Source of the DNA: Rhynchonema sp. JSB1_4
Lineage: Eukaryota; Nematoda; Chromadorea; Monhysterida; Xyalidae
DNA length: 64,000 bases
Direction: 5' to 3'
Assembly: GCA_030248065.1 (NCBI GenBank)
Contig: JASAMV010002027.1
Location: 21,561 to 85,560 of the forward strand
In this document: in pieces, positions 12,201-27,200 of the stretch
Position numbering within the stretch: the first letter of the stretch is position 1
How the letters are laid out: every line of letters begins with the position of its first letter
The notes under the pieces: generated by a model
Seen by the model: only the letters and a program-made list of their open reading frames with translations
Database searches by the model: none
Told to the model about the DNA's origin: nothing
Made by a program: the position numbers and the translations under genes

Positions 12201-15200
12201 GAAATAATGATTTATATCAGCTGCTTTGCTCAACTTGTTCCCAGACAGTCAATAAGCATACTATGTGACGCCGGTAAAAATCGCAGGCACCGGTAAAATC
12301 CAACGCTAAACGTTTCCTTGTTCGACACCGCTCCGATCTAATCGTAATTACCAATTTGGACCCGGCTACTATTTGTGTCAGCTCGAATAACGAAACCTAT
12401 CGTGGCCACCAAACAAATGCCATTGGCTGCTGATGTTTCACGGATTCTTGACGAACCGACCTGCATTTCGCTATTCCTGTCAGCCACAACCTGCGCGTGC
12501 ACTGCCGCTGGTTGTCTGATGCCATAAAGCTGTTGTTGCTGTTGTCGTTGTTGCTGTTGGCTCGATGCTGATTGGCTGGTGCTGTCGCCAGCTGCGCGAT
12601 GATTGGTCAGACGATCGTACGACGGTGGCGATACACCGTGCGCGGACGCGTAAACAGGCGGGACCGGGTAGGCGGTCACGCGATTGTTGCCCTGTGTTGA
12701 TGTTGTCACCACCGTTGAGCCACGGCTGCTGCTGGCGGGAACGGAGAAGGCCGACTTGGTCGCTGATTGGACAGTGCTCGGCTCGGGCGAACTGCAGTAG
12801 TCAGGCTTTTGGATGTTCGTATAAATGCAAGGTTCACGTTTACTACTGCTGTTAGGCGGCGAGATCTACACGTGCACATATACATACATTTATCCACACA
12901 GTCATTTTGGCCATGAAAGCTTTTTGGGACTCACGAACTAGTATGTCAGGGACAAGACAGAGGGTAACGTATCGCTGAATCACTAAATTAGTGAAAAGAT
13001 ATGCCTATGGTATGGCTTTTGGAGTCTGGCCATCTGGCACATTATTTCCGCTGATGGCGAACTGTTCTACCACCAGCAATTATGAAAACGAGCAACACGG
13101 CTGTTAACCCACATTATGCATGGATATTGGCCATTTCGCTTGCATATCACAATTGGACATGCGGTGCCAGGTCCAAGACTCGAACCCACACCCATTCGCA
13201 CGCCATCCAGCCCAGAGCACACACCACTCAGCCACACACACCTGTTGCTATCCTGGTGTTCAAACACGCCGAACACATTGCCGCGATGTGGCACCTTCTT
13301 GCCCAATCGATGCTGCATCTGGTCGTGTTGTTGTATTTGATCGACAATGTGGCCGCCTGCTGTCGCCCCGATCGTGGCCGCCGATGACATCACATTCTGA
13401 CTGTATTTGGGCCACGTTGAATCGGTCGTGTTCGAGGAGGAAGGACTGAAACGGGATTGGAACTTCGAGCTTTTTGCGCTGTGTCAAAGCTCATGATCGG
13501 ATCTGTCTTTGTCACTTGACTTAATTTCCGTGTCTTGATGCTTCTGGTAAGTTCCTTTGTGCATTTGTCCATCGCCAAACTTGTTTGCTGCATTAGCCAG
13601 TCCGCAAGCAACTTTAAAGCTGGGCATTATTTCTTGGTGTAAGTAAAACGTAAAAAACGTAAACGTCACGTGGCCAAGGCAGATTCGATCCGATCATTCT
13701 CCGGTACGAAGCAGAACTTCGCTTTTCATTGAGGAAGCGGAAAACAGTGTGAAACATCAACCAACCGTGAGTTCGGCTTGCCCTCTGCCGATTCCTGTAT
13801 GATGTCATCGAACTCCTGCATCACTTGTTGCTCCAACGATGACTGGCCAATCACCGTGTTGCGATGGGCGGAGCTGCAAAACCGTCCAACCAATCAGCAT
13901 TCAAAATTTAGGTTGGGCGGCTGATGTTTCATAAAAACATGCATGCAGTGTGCGTACAGAGGTGCTTGGCTGGCTATTATGTGCTCAACTACTACCGGAG
14001 AAATTCGAATAAGCGCTGGGGCTTATTTGGCAAATTTCTGACTAAGCCCAATGGGGGCTTAATCAGACTTCTCCGGCTACAACCCAAAATGCATTAAAAA
14101 CACAATTTACAGCAACGACGTTGTGAAAGTCGGTGTGTGGCAACTATAAATTATTGAAACATCATAGCGCATGCATCACAACACACATCACTGCAACACC
14201 AACCCTTTTCTGGCCTTATTGGTCGTGCCGTGCTGTTTTTGCATGGCGATTTCGTCGGCTCGTAGTCTCGGCCCGGTGCCCCATTGTATCGGTTGACGCA
14301 ACTTGATCCGTTGTGAACCAGCAGACCTTGAAACATCATCACAGATTGTGTGGGGTGTGTGATGTGGTACGGAAAGATACAGCGCGTGCCTTTGCGTGAA
14401 ACATCAAGTAGTGCTTTTGAGGATATTTGTGTGGTGACTGATAGTGTGCAATGAAATGAGTCGCATACCGAATGAGAGGTCCACATCAGCAAGATGATGA
14501 CTTTGTGAAACATCAGCCAAGTGACATGCGCACTGGCGGTTATTACTTGACCAATCATTGCCTCGCATTTGGTATTGACTGATTCGATAGAACATGCTGG
14601 CATTTATGAGTATGAAAATAAAAAAAACTGCATGAAAAGTTTGGCTAATATTACAGTGGTCAACTCACTTCTCGTGAACGCAGCGCCGAGTGCGCGCGAG
14701 AAATAATATACGTGGTGTTTGAGTTGACGCAAAGTCAGTTGACGAAGTGACTTTACCACTTGTGTTGACCACTGTGATATAAAGTCAAACGTTTCAGGTA
14801 TGAGAACGATATGCGACTTGAACAAACCAGTAAGAAAACGAAATGGAAAATACTAACACTGAAAACCGAAAAACCCCAAAGCGCACAACATTTCTGCAGA
14901 CAACGTCATCATAACAAAGCAGCATTTTCAAACTGGTACATCAATAAACTCTCGGCCGCCGCAAACAGTTCATGAACTGCGGCATGTATGTTGTATGTAC
15001 ACCAAACATTCCGCGCCTGAACTGTCGCATATGAAAAGCACACCACAAATTAGGCACACTCAGGCTCCCTGTCGCTTTGCCTGATTTCATCCCGAAGCTG
15101 ATAAGCCTAAACTCAGGCCCAACCTAAGCATGTCGCTTGAGGCAGACGAGTTGACGTTAGCTGTGGCCACGACGGCTGTGCGTTGTTTCTTGTCGCCTCG

Positions 15201-18200
15201 GCCCAAAAGTCGATCAATCAGGGTGCCTTTGGAGGATTTTGAGGTTTGCGTGCCGGCACTGGTGGCTGGCTGCTTGTTGTGGCTGTTGGCTGTGCTGGAG
15301 GAAAGTTGACTGTCCGACCGGTGACCCGCGGCTGTCGTTTCGGATTGCACAGACCTAAAGTACAGTATATTGGGTGATGTTTCAGCGTTGAGTTCAAGTG
15401 TGGTATTTACCACCCGGCATTTCGTATTCGCGACTTTTCAGGCCCGACCTTTTCAGGCCCGGACGATTCAGGCCCTGCTATTTGACCCATTTATAGGCTT
15501 AGGCTTAGGCTCGGGCCTGAACCGTGTCGCACAGTGCGCATTTCGTCATAATGGTATTGGTCGCACAATGACCTTATAAGAATTGGTCAAATTTTTTCCT
15601 GAATCGTAAAGCGGGACAGTAAAGCGGCAAAGATGTTGCGTTGCGTGATCGCACACAAAGCATGTAGTAAAGAGAATGTTTCAGACCTGCGGCAACGTGG
15701 TTGATCTGCTAGATTATTTTTAGCTGAAAATGTTTTGTGAGAATCACAAATAGCACAGTGGTTAAGGGTCAACGTCTCTAACCCCATGTTATGGAACAAA
15801 GCAACCTGACAGGCCGCCGTGTGCAAAAAATCGCGTCTTCTAGCTCGCAAATCGCGAAATATAGGGACTTCGAATTAAATCAATTTCCGACACAAAACTC
15901 CAGGCCTTTGTCCCTACTCACAGTCTGCTGAAACATTGCATGTTTAAGCGCGGCTCAGCCGCCTATACAACGCACGTAAACGCTCAACACAAACGCTCTG
16001 GCTGCTGGCTTGACTGTGGACACAATGAATGTTTCATTTAACCCACAGAAGCTGGGTGTTCGCTCGAACTTTCCCAGCAATTCCGGACTGTTTAATTCGA
16101 AAAGAACCCCAAACCAGCAAAAGAACCCCCCCCGCCGCCCAACCCCACCCCCCCCAAAAAACGGGGACAAAACCACCACCCACAACAAAAAAAACAAATC
16201 AGGATTGGTTTGATGAATTCTTGGTCATGGTCTATGGTCATTGTCCGACCAATACCAACACAGAATTCGTGTCGGCCACAATTGGTGTGGTAAGTGTGGT
16301 AAAGTACGCAAGTTTGTCGAAATCAACACAAGTCGTGCGAATTTCGTACCACATGACCTGGGCGTGCGTTTTTTTACAAATGGTTTTGCCACACGTTGCT
16401 GCTGTTTGGACAACTTTATGATTAGCCGAAGATAGGCGGGCAACACCTCGGTTGCCAAAAGGCGAGCAAAAGATACGCCGAATAAACTTCCTTCGTACGC
16501 AGCGGCGTCGTTTTTGAAGCGTGCGAATTGGTGTGCATCAGACAGTAATGCGACCCAAGAGGAACCCCCCCCCAACGCTCACCAATTGTCATACTGACTC
16601 TGCGTCTGTTGTTGTTGTTGCCCAACAGTGGGTGAAACATCAGTTTGGCATTCTGCATCGGTAATCGACGCCTTGCGCGCTGCAGCTTGTTTGCTAATCG
16701 AAGCCATTGTGCCGAAACCGTGATTGAAGCTCACCTGATGTTCAAGGCAAATTGAGATCTGGAATTACAGTGCGACCCAAAAGTTCCATCCCATACCGTC
16801 GGTGTCATCGGGCTGAGCAGCGGTGGTGATTTCATGACAGCCAACACCACCCCGCTTGGTGACAGAGTGCTGACGAGGTCTCGAAGTTCGTGTGAAGATT
16901 TGCCGGCTACTGGCACGTCGTTGACCTGAACTTACAGGGTGGCCCGTTAGTTCAGCCGAGTGGTTTTTCGTGAAACATCCTAAAACTTACATAAATGATG
17001 CGATCGCCGACCGCTAAATTACCAGCTTTCGCTGCCACACTGCTTGCTTTGATCTTACTAATGTAGACGCCATCTTCGAAAGTTAGGCCGATATCAGCTG
17101 AAAAACACAGAATTGTGTTTTTTTCGAAAATAAATCTTAATATTGATATAGCTGAAACATTTGAAAGTGACCCAAAAAGACACACTAACCACCGCCGCCA
17201 TCGAGTGGCGTGAGCGGGATACTGAGCAGTTTCATGCCCAAAAGTCGTCGTCGCTTAACAACCATTTTCACATTTTTGCTGTTTTGTAGAATGTCAATCA
17301 CGGATCGACGTTCCATATTGCCCACATCTATGTCGTTCACTTGCACGATACAGTCGAACACCCTGTAATGTATTAAAAAAAACTGTGTAATTTGGGTCAC
17401 ACTGTGGTGTCGAGGAATTGATTGGCAGATTTTTGACAAACATTTATGTACTTTTCGGGCTGTTCTGTTTTCTCAAGGAGTTGTGGGATTCACACAGGGC
17501 GATTGCGAAAAAATAAGGTTCACTCAAGATCACGAGTGTGACAGTTTTCAGTATTAGAATCTAAAGTCTCATTGATTTCAGCTCTAAAAGTTGCCGTTGG
17601 AGGTTCGAACCAGGACTTTCGAGTGAGACTGGAACAACGCCTTACAGACCAATGTACTGAGTGCAGTAATGTTGGTCTGTTTCGCCCAGACAGACCGAGG
17701 CGCCAGGGCTCGTCAGTGCGAACGCCTCTGGCAAATTTGCCTCGAAAAAGCCCCACCAGCAGATCTTATTGCTGGCCTGTAACCACTGCGTGCGAACTCA
17801 TAAACAGAGTTTCGTCACATCTGTGCATAGCGAGGGCGGGGAGCCACTACAATATAATATACCAGGTACTATACCACTACAATACAATATCTTTCATTTT
17901 CAGTTTTCCATGCTGAGCAACGATGTTTCCATCCACCCTATATGAGTGCCATACCTGAGTGCTCCATCGAATCGACTGCCCGCAGCGACCGACTTGACGT
18001 AAACGGGCACAGCCATTCCACCCAACATCTCGTCACGTCCGCCACGCAGCTCGACACCAAGGGACTCATCGGGTTTGGATGAGGCGCTCTGCAACCACAG
18101 CGATGATTCGATGATTTATAATGGATTGCTGATCGACCAATCAGTTTTATGATTCGGCGTAATCGTATCAAAGCCAGTAGAGCGCATCCACTATAAAAGA

Positions 18201-21200
18201 CCGGGTGACCGCTCGGAATGGTGTCGGATTGCATCGATATCTGATCAATTGGTTGATGTTTCACTGTGTTGGGTTCAAGTATACCATTGATCTCACATCG
18301 TAATAATTGGTGCCAACACAAAATTAGTGATACAAAAGTCCCACGAGGTGTGTCAGCAGTAAACTACACAAATTTGTCGAAAACCACACAAATTGTGCGA
18401 ATTTTGTGCCACAAACATACTGTATGTGCGCGTCTTGTCTGCAACAACCCACGCCGCCAAATCCAAAAAAATTTACTACCATTCTTGTTATCATGCCCAT
18501 TATTCAGTTTTTAATCGATAAATCAACCGACCATGCTGAGTTCGAGCGTTTCCACCTCCCACTCAGCCAAGTCGGTGTCAATGGCCGAGTCTCTGCTGTG
18601 ACTCGGAGACACCGAAACATTACGTTGTTGCATCGACGTGTATGCCGCGAGATCGAGCTCGAATTTGCATCTGAAACTGATTGCGTCTTTATGCAGGGTT
18701 GAAACGCATCAACAATAAGTATGCCCAGTGCACCGCCACTGATGATATAAGCAGTGCGCCAGGCATCAATAATGCAAATAGATAAAATCGATAAATTTGC
18801 GAACTTTATGTCATTCAACTGTCTTTGAGCGTTGTCCCTCTGCCTCTGTAGATCGTCGGTGTCTTTGATCGCATCGGCCAGCTTCGTGATCGCATCATCG
18901 CGTTCGCGGCGCAGCTGAAAATAAATCATTTCAATTTGGAATAATTTTTTATCATATTCTATTTGTAATTTTATCACAACAATAAACACAAGAAGACATA
19001 ATTTTTGTTCACAGAAACAACCGCCAAAGTGAACGTATATTCATCGCACCTGATCGCACATGGCGCGCATCGACTCCCTCTCCGACACAATCCTTTGTCG
19101 TTCTGCCAACGCCCAGTCACGACAACTGCGCGCTTCGGACACTTCCTCGCGATTGGCTGCGAACAAAGATTACGCAAGGTTTGGTGTTGTTATTCGACTC
19201 GGGAAACAATAAAGCTAATGAACCGTCGTCAAATGCGTCGATTCAGATCCGTGAACTGGAACCTTGCATCGACCTGGCACGAGCCGCATGCAAAATTGAT
19301 GGGCATGATAGCAAGCATGTCAGCAGATGCAGATTTCTTCACTCACCGTTTCCCGTCAGTCAAGTCAAACATTAACCACAATCAGTAATTTCACAACATG
19401 TGCCCGCAAAATTGGCCTATACCTAAAATTAAGTTCCAGAAATCTAAAAACCTAGACTTTTTCGCACTCCACTTACTCTCCAATTGATGTTTCACTTCGT
19501 CCAGCTGTTGTCGCATCTGCATCGTTTCCTTTTCCAATGCAGCCCGTGTGATTTCGGCCACTTCGCCCTCACTCGATGTGAGACTGCGTCGTTCGCCCGA
19601 CATGGCAATGCCCGTGTCACCTATACATGCAAATTATTGATTTTTATCTTCATAGTTTCGCGTAGACTGCGCCAGATCAATGCAGGTTTGATCTATTGAA
19701 GAGTATGCTTAAGATGTGAACAACCTGATGTTTCATCGACTGACGGTTGTTGATTGGGTGGCGACGCAGGGGTGGTGCGCTGGAATGTATGGATTGGTGA
19801 CATGGATTTTTTTCGCCAGATTTTGTAGCTTTTTAGCTACTAATGAAAAGCTGGTAAATTTTCAAATTTAGTAGCCTGAAAGCTACTAAATAGCGTATTT
19901 TGGCCAAAAAGGCTAGTAAAATGGCTTTTCAGCGGCAAAAAAGCTACTAAATTTTTGATTTTACTTTATAGCTTCTTACTACTAGCCCATTTTGAAAAAT
20001 AAACCGTGATTGGTGATGTTTCACGATGTACATATATATCGACATAAAGGAATTAGAATATACCGATGTGGGGTTTGAGGATAGATCTAGGCTTGGTTAA
20101 GGCCAAAAACGTGTGGTCCTAAGCTTGCGTGTCGGTGAACTTCTGGAAACGTTGCGGTGCATACAGTATACACGATGTACGGCCCTGCTTGATATTCAGT
20201 CGGCAAATCGAAGCCAAGTTCTACTAGATGACCATGCTTAATTTGATTCAGGTCTTTGAAAAGTTGAAACCCCAAGAAAATGAAGGTCTGGGCCAAATCT
20301 CTGACAGTAGAGTTTATGTACATAAAGGCAACACGAGCCCCAGTTTCGAAGGTGCTGTTCATTCAAAACGAAAAGAAAGGGAAAAATCTCATGCACCACG
20401 TTGTATTGCACAATGTGCAACGATTATACCAAACATCAGTCGCATCTGAATATTTCACTGATTTGCCAGTTCCTCGAAATTGTCTCGTGTTGGCGTGGTG
20501 CTGCTACAGCTACAGAAATTTGTCCTCATTGTCTACAAGCCCAAAATGAACAAGTATAACTCCAGCTTAGTGCGACAACCAAACAATTATCATCAGTAAC
20601 CTGAGGTTGCTGCCACTGCTGCATTTGCTGTACTTGATCCCGCATCTCCGTCAGATGTTGTTCCATGTGCGCGCGGCTCAGTTCCAACTTTTTCAAGCGC
20701 TCCTGAAACGATATACATTGGAAACGTCACAGCGATGTTAGTTTGAGAGAAATTCATCGCTTTTCACATATAATGTTGTCTGTACCGTTACCCGGTTTGT
20801 GAGCAAAACAATCCAACGATAAGAGTGGAATGCGTTGAAACTGGTTTTTGTGTGGTTTCGTGTTGTTCAGCTGGAACACTAAGCTTCAGATTACCAGCCT
20901 GCTCCAGTGGGCCGTATTTACACGTACGTAAATATTCACAAAAACAACGTGCGGCCTAAGGTTTGCGTAGTGAGAGTTCACTTTTTCAAAATGAAACCGC
21001 AATAATGTTTCCATAACATGACCGCATAACGATGATTGCACATCAACGAATATATTTTTCAAATTTGGGGTTCAAGTTGGGAACAACAAAACGGGATCGG
21101 CACATTGGGAGATAGAAATCCTCAGGGCGCGGCCAGGTAGATGCGGACTGCGGACATTGAAAAAATTGCATGCGCGTGTGTTGGCAATTGATTATTGTGA

Positions 21201-24200
21201 GTTGGCAGATATTACATGGATGTTTCAGGCAACAACAGAAGACAACACAGTATTATGCACGGTGTTGAAGTTTGCATATTTACAACCCTGTAGTTATATG
21301 CTTATTCTCACCAAACACAATCAACGAAATGTTCGATTGTCAACAATCTCGCAGATCGCAAGTGCGGCCAGGTAGATGCGACCGGACGGCGGACATTGGA
21401 CATATCTCTTTACCACATGCTCTGTGTGCGATCACGCAAGTCGGCAAGGTAGATGCCCCGGACTGCGGACTGCGGACATTCAGGACATAGTTTTTTTTTC
21501 AATGTCCGCATCCGCAAGTGCGGCCAGGTATGCTGCGACTGCGGACATTGGACATAGGATTTTTCAATGGCAACATCAGCAGACAGCAAGTGCGGCCAGG
21601 TAGATGCGGACTGCGGACTGCGGACATGGGACATAGTTTTATTTCACGGTCCGCAGTCCGCAGTCCGCAAGTGCGGCCAGGTTGATGCGGCCGGCGGACT
21701 GCGGACATTGGACATAGTTTTTTCAATGTCCGCAGTCCGCAGTCCGCAAGTGCGGCCAGGTAGATGCGGACTGCGGACTGCGGACATTGGACATAGTTTT
21801 TTTTTCAATGTCCGCAGTCCGCAGTCCGCAAGTGCGGCCAGGTAGATGCGGACTGCGGACTGCGGACATTGGACATAGTTTTTTTTCAATGTCCGCAGTC
21901 CGCATCTACCTGGCCGCGCCCTAATGAACAGCGTTCACTTCGGTTTTGTCTTTTTTTTGGCAGGCAAATAAAGACAAATAGTCTATGGATTTGTTCCAGG
22001 GTTAAGCAGGTTCAGGGTTAGGCACCAGCGACGTAAACCTGTCGATGAAGTAAAAATCCAGTAACGGTTCAACTTCGACTTCGAAGTCCACAATGGGGTT
22101 CGAACCAACTTTGGAAGGTGCATGCTGTTCTTGAAAATTTCTATCGGTTGTGATTGATATCCGCACATGAAACAATAAAAAATAAAAAAATATCGAACCT
22201 GCAGCCTGTCCTTGGCACTCGATAGCTCCTCGTTCTCTTTGAGCACAATGTCCCTTTCCGACATGATCACCGCGTATTCATCGTGCACCTGTTTGTAGCG
22301 AACCTCCGACAACGCGAGATTTTCGGACAGACGTTGACTTGTCGCACGATGCCTGAATCATAAAGGGAACTGGTTTCTGGGATCTGGGAACTGGGATCTT
22401 TTTTTTTTCGTGAAAAAACACGGCTAAGCTATGTATGTATTATTTGTCTGTGGATCACACTGGGAACTAGGGTTCAACCGCCCTGATTCAACCTGTGAAA
22501 TTCTGTGGAGAACGCGAAATGTTTCGATCGAAGCATTTATGAAATCAGTGTTGGTGGCACTAATGATCATCAGATACCTTGACAATCGCAGAAAAACCTC
22601 ATAACGTTTCACAGAAGGCACACAAATTTTCAATATTCGATAGGGGTGGTCTCACCGGCAAATCCATTCAGATACTCAAACACGTACCACCCGATCGCAT
22701 CAAAATCATTGGTGATGTTTCACCACCCACGACATACGCACCTTTGTATCTCCACATCAGCATCATGGAGTCTTTGTCTGCCCGACTCCACCTGTCCCCT
22801 GAGCAGCTCCTTGTCTTGTTCGAGTCGATGTATGCGCTCGTAGGCCTGCATGATGCCGTTTCGATGCTGTTGTTTCTCGAGTCGGCGGTCGTTCGCCTGT
22901 GAGAAATAATGTTACGAATATTTGCAATTTCATTTTTTCCGACAATTCTTAATTTTGCGGCGAAGCAATTTGTTCGCAAATGTTTTGACATGCCCGGTTT
23001 AACCCTGCGCATTTGGCCACACAGCACTATGATAATGCTCAGGTGCACAAGTCTGCCTGTGGCTGCGAGATATTACGTACAGACACAATGGTCTGAATAT
23101 TCTCATGGCTGTGTCTGCATGGAGATCATCACACTCATACAAGTGTGAATTTGACAGCATATTCGGCGTTTGGGTGTGTGGCCGACCTGCTTCACACGGA
23201 TGGGCGTCAGAGGGCCACCAGAAAACGACACACCTCCGGACCAAATAAGCGCCAGAAATATCCCTCTGACCAACCTCGATCTCCAACTGTCTCTGCAGTG
23301 AATCCACCAATCTCGCCTGATCTCGCAACACTTCGACTTCTTGTCGTAGAATGTCGTTCTCATGTCGCGAGTCTTCGAGTTGTTTGAACAGGTTCTCCCG
23401 CCACAAAGTCGCGGCCGCGTCCTGTACATTGAAACGACAGCGGTTCGCATGGAAAGTTGATGCAATTATCTCATTGTATGTTGCGACTTTGTTGCTCTCG
23501 TGTGTGAGCTGTGAGCAAGTTCACACGCTAATAATGTAAAAGAATGAAAACACCGAAATCGCAACGTTTAAAATCACCGACTTGAAATGCTGTAACCCAC
23601 TCTTGAGGCCAAAGCCACGCGAACCTCCCCACACCCCGACCAACCCAAGGCGGTTGCCAGCAAATTGGATACGATTCAAAAGCAAACTGTATGACGGTTC
23701 AATTTTTTGTACCCAACTTTCAAATACCGAAAGTTCGGCTGCTGTGTATACGGTGTGATTAAAAAAACTAAACGTCTCGAAAACATCCAACACAAAATTT
23801 ATGTCTCATGTCGTGACGAACATGCTGTAATGCCTGTCCATGTGCGTTGCTGAGTCGATCGCGCAGCTCGGCCATTTCCGAATTCTTGTACTCGAGTTTG
23901 TGTTTCAGATCCAGAGCCTGAAAATCAGGGACATATCAAATCAGAAACAGAAACTACATACAGTATATCACCGAACGTGCGAAGAGACTTCGAACGCCTG
24001 CGGATTTCAGCTTTGGTAAAGTTGCTGAAACAAGACCATGTATGTAAGGTATGAAAATACAGAATGCGCGACGTATTTACGTCACGCTACCGAGTCGGGA
24101 ACCTGGCACCGGAATTTCGTACAAAGTTGAGTGCGAAAATTTACGCTTCATCAAAGCGGAAACACGAGTGACCGATCAGTAGTGAGCCTGCAGTTTTCGC

Positions 24201-27200
24201 TCGAGCAAAACGTAACTACACAGCATGAGTACCATAACTGAAACTTTGCATGCGCCTAATGATGTGCGGTACTTACATACGATACGAGCTATGGGGAGCA
24301 TAGTTGGTCAATTGTTAGGTGCCATATCACTTACACATAGTGTACACGAGGTACCCATGTACTATGGCGTCTGGTGTGACCACAAACTGACCGGTACTAC
24401 ACGCACACGTGGACACAAATTAGCCCCGGGCTGACATGAGGTTTATGGCACAAGAGTTAGAAAATCTTTTACGACCACATACACACAATAGCAGCGTGGT
24501 CACGCCAGCGGCCAGGCTCACAGAAATGACCAGCACACGCAAGGCAAGGCTGAAAAGTTCAATCCGTGTGCTGTTGTGTGCGAACGGGGAACTTTCTTAT
24601 CATGGTAAACATTATGACGGTTTCCATGCTGACAGCTTCCGTATATGAACAGCACCTTACAAACTTTTCGCATTTGGAAATGGATCAAAGCTGCCAGTGA
24701 GTGACTACGCACCGATGTCAGTGTTTGAAACCACACATACTCAGTTGGTAATTTATCCGTCCCAGAATCTGTGGAAAAGCTCACCCCACACTAGATGAGA
24801 GCAGTAGCTGGACAAATTGTAGAAATAAAAGGCGCGTGTCATGCGGTAAAGCGGCTGTGGAAGATGTGCATATGGTATAAATAGGCGCAACATGATACGA
24901 AATGGTTTAGTTTGTCGGTCGCTGTGGTTTGTGCTATTGAAACAGCTGCAATACAAACATGAACATGCAAAATAAATAAAGGCTTGAACCAGCCAACAAG
25001 CAATAAATAAGTAATTCCCACATTGTGAACTGCAGTATAGTAGTGTATACAGCACGTCATGTACATCCCCAACCTTGGTCCCATGACCCACAAGCCTAAT
25101 CTGGTATGCATGTCATGAGGACACAAACTTGCAAACGAGATAAAACATGAACCGTGAGAGCAGTATGGCACCGAAAACTCCCTGTTTTCGACAATAAACG
25201 CGCCGTTTGCGTGTTTTTGGGAGCTCTTTCGTGACTTTGAGAGCACAGAATTGTTTTCTGACGAGGTCCACGTGTTTCTAATGGAATCACAAGCAGATCA
25301 AAGTCAACGTAGGATCAAGCTGAACAGCAAGAAAGATGCAACATTGGGGGTTGGGAAAGCGCTTTATTGTGCTCAACCACATAATGTAAGTTGCGCTAAA
25401 TTATTATGGAGTTCATAGAAAATAGGCGATGCATCAAAACATCGTCTTCGTGAATGGACAAAGCGCTCCAATGGCCAACGCCGTGGCAAACACTTACCAG
25501 AGCACCTTTAGATGAGAAAAGCTGATCATTTTTGAAAGTGCAAAAAAAACCGAGCACTCGACAAAGAAAAACTCCACCCACGATCTGAACAAAAAAAAAT
25601 ACTTTTACAGTGTGGCCCAAAAGTTCCGCTGCTTACAGTCTGTCGATCGTTGACACCCTGGCTCCAGGAGAGCGACATTTCGCTGTTCAACGCGGCACTG
25701 AGTTGACGCGCCTGGGTCACATTTGAGACGCTCGCACTTCGCGATTTGGTAGCTGTTGGTGGTTGGGGGGTCGGAGCCAGATCCGGTCGTGGCGAGTGAC
25801 AACGGTTCAGATGGTCGTACAAACTGATCATGGTGTAGCGACGTCGTCTTTTCCGCTCCAACGCCGCCAGCCGTCGTGATTCAGGGTCGGAGTCCATTTC
25901 CATCGTTTTTGCACGATTTACTATGTATGCTGACCGTGGTCCGCGTCGATTTTTCAGCAAGAAAATCGTACTAAGACGGCAGCGCAGAGAAATTCATATC
26001 ACGCAAATAATCTGGTTATTGGTCTGTTGTCCTTCTGGGGTCCTCTTGGGTGCGTGTTTTCGTAGTTTTCAGTTCAAAGGCGCCCAACCGGTCACGTGAA
26101 CCTTGAAATTGGACGCCCCAAAACGAAAACAAGCACCATCCAGCACTAAAAGCATGGTTGTCGCTCTAATATTTGCTTGAACACACGCATGCCGGGCTTG
26201 GTTTGGTTGGGAGTTTATTCGAGATTTCCAAGCACCCTGAGATATCAGGGAGTGTCCGTTAACAGTTGATATTGAAAGTACAAAGTACATCGGTTTCTCG
26301 TCAAAGATTTTTGCTTCGTTGCAATAATCAAGCAGTCTTCTCCTATGTTTACTGCTCATCCGCCACGGAAGGTCACAGCGAGCTAGGGCCTTTGCACAAT
26401 GTGCGTTTTGTGGACACGAACTGATTCAATGTCACTCATGTCCCATCGCTCAGCGTTCTGGTCGTAGGGTTTTGTACAATCAATTGTGTTGGTACACCAT
26501 ACAGAGGGTACAGGTATAGGGCATTTACAATACCTATGCATGGACTGGTTGTAAGCCAGTTTCGGAGCGGAAAACCATTTATTTGTTGGAGACAGGCCAG
26601 TATAATATATGCACATGGTAGAAAGCAGGGAAAATATGCCGCAAAAACATCGACGAAGGCGATCGGTAGTTTGCGGCATGGGGGTGTGTTCACAAACACG
26701 ATTTTGAGGTTTCTTCAGCGCAGAATAAGCCACAAGAACCTCAAACGTAAGCGAGGAGAAAAGCATGAAAACCCTCGCGTTGAGTTCAGCTGGATTTGAA
26801 AAGCAGCTCTACTCGACTTTCTGAGAAAAGAAAAACCGCGGCTTAAAATTCCATTAGTGGGCGAGGATTGACCATTATAATAGGAAATTTTCTGTCAAAC
26901 GCGTTTTTCAAAAGCTTACGGAACATCTCTGCCATGTTTTTTCAGGTTTTCCATTGCAATAAAATGAACATAATGCCCATTTTTGTTAGTTGGGTAGGAA
27001 TAAAGGCCATCACTCTATGCATTGCAATCTTCGGCAACAAACAGGAAGGTATAATGCAGGGCATGAGTCAACAAGTATCCCCGAACAACACGCAAAACAG
27101 ATGTAAAACAGGATTTTTTGTTCATTGAGCGACATTTCACCATTTCAAAAGAGGAACACACAATAGTGAACATGCCGGGTCGAGGTGTAATAATATTGGG

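Noticed and set aside
13163..13241. Functional tRNA gene on the minus strand
   Set aside because: It has A- and B-box-like words, but no seven-base acceptor stem or proper anticodon loop; more likely a SINE head. The same applies to 17585-17680.
13445..13445. Alternative acceptor at 13445 for DLG5 exon 23
   Set aside because: It is also in phase and has a good cccgtttcag context, but it would drop 11 codons. I kept 13478; RNA data are needed to choose.
21376..21905. Overlapping open frames on both strands in the foldback array
   Set aside because: The peptides are iterated translations of a 20-30 bp repeat (VRSPQ-like), not proteins.
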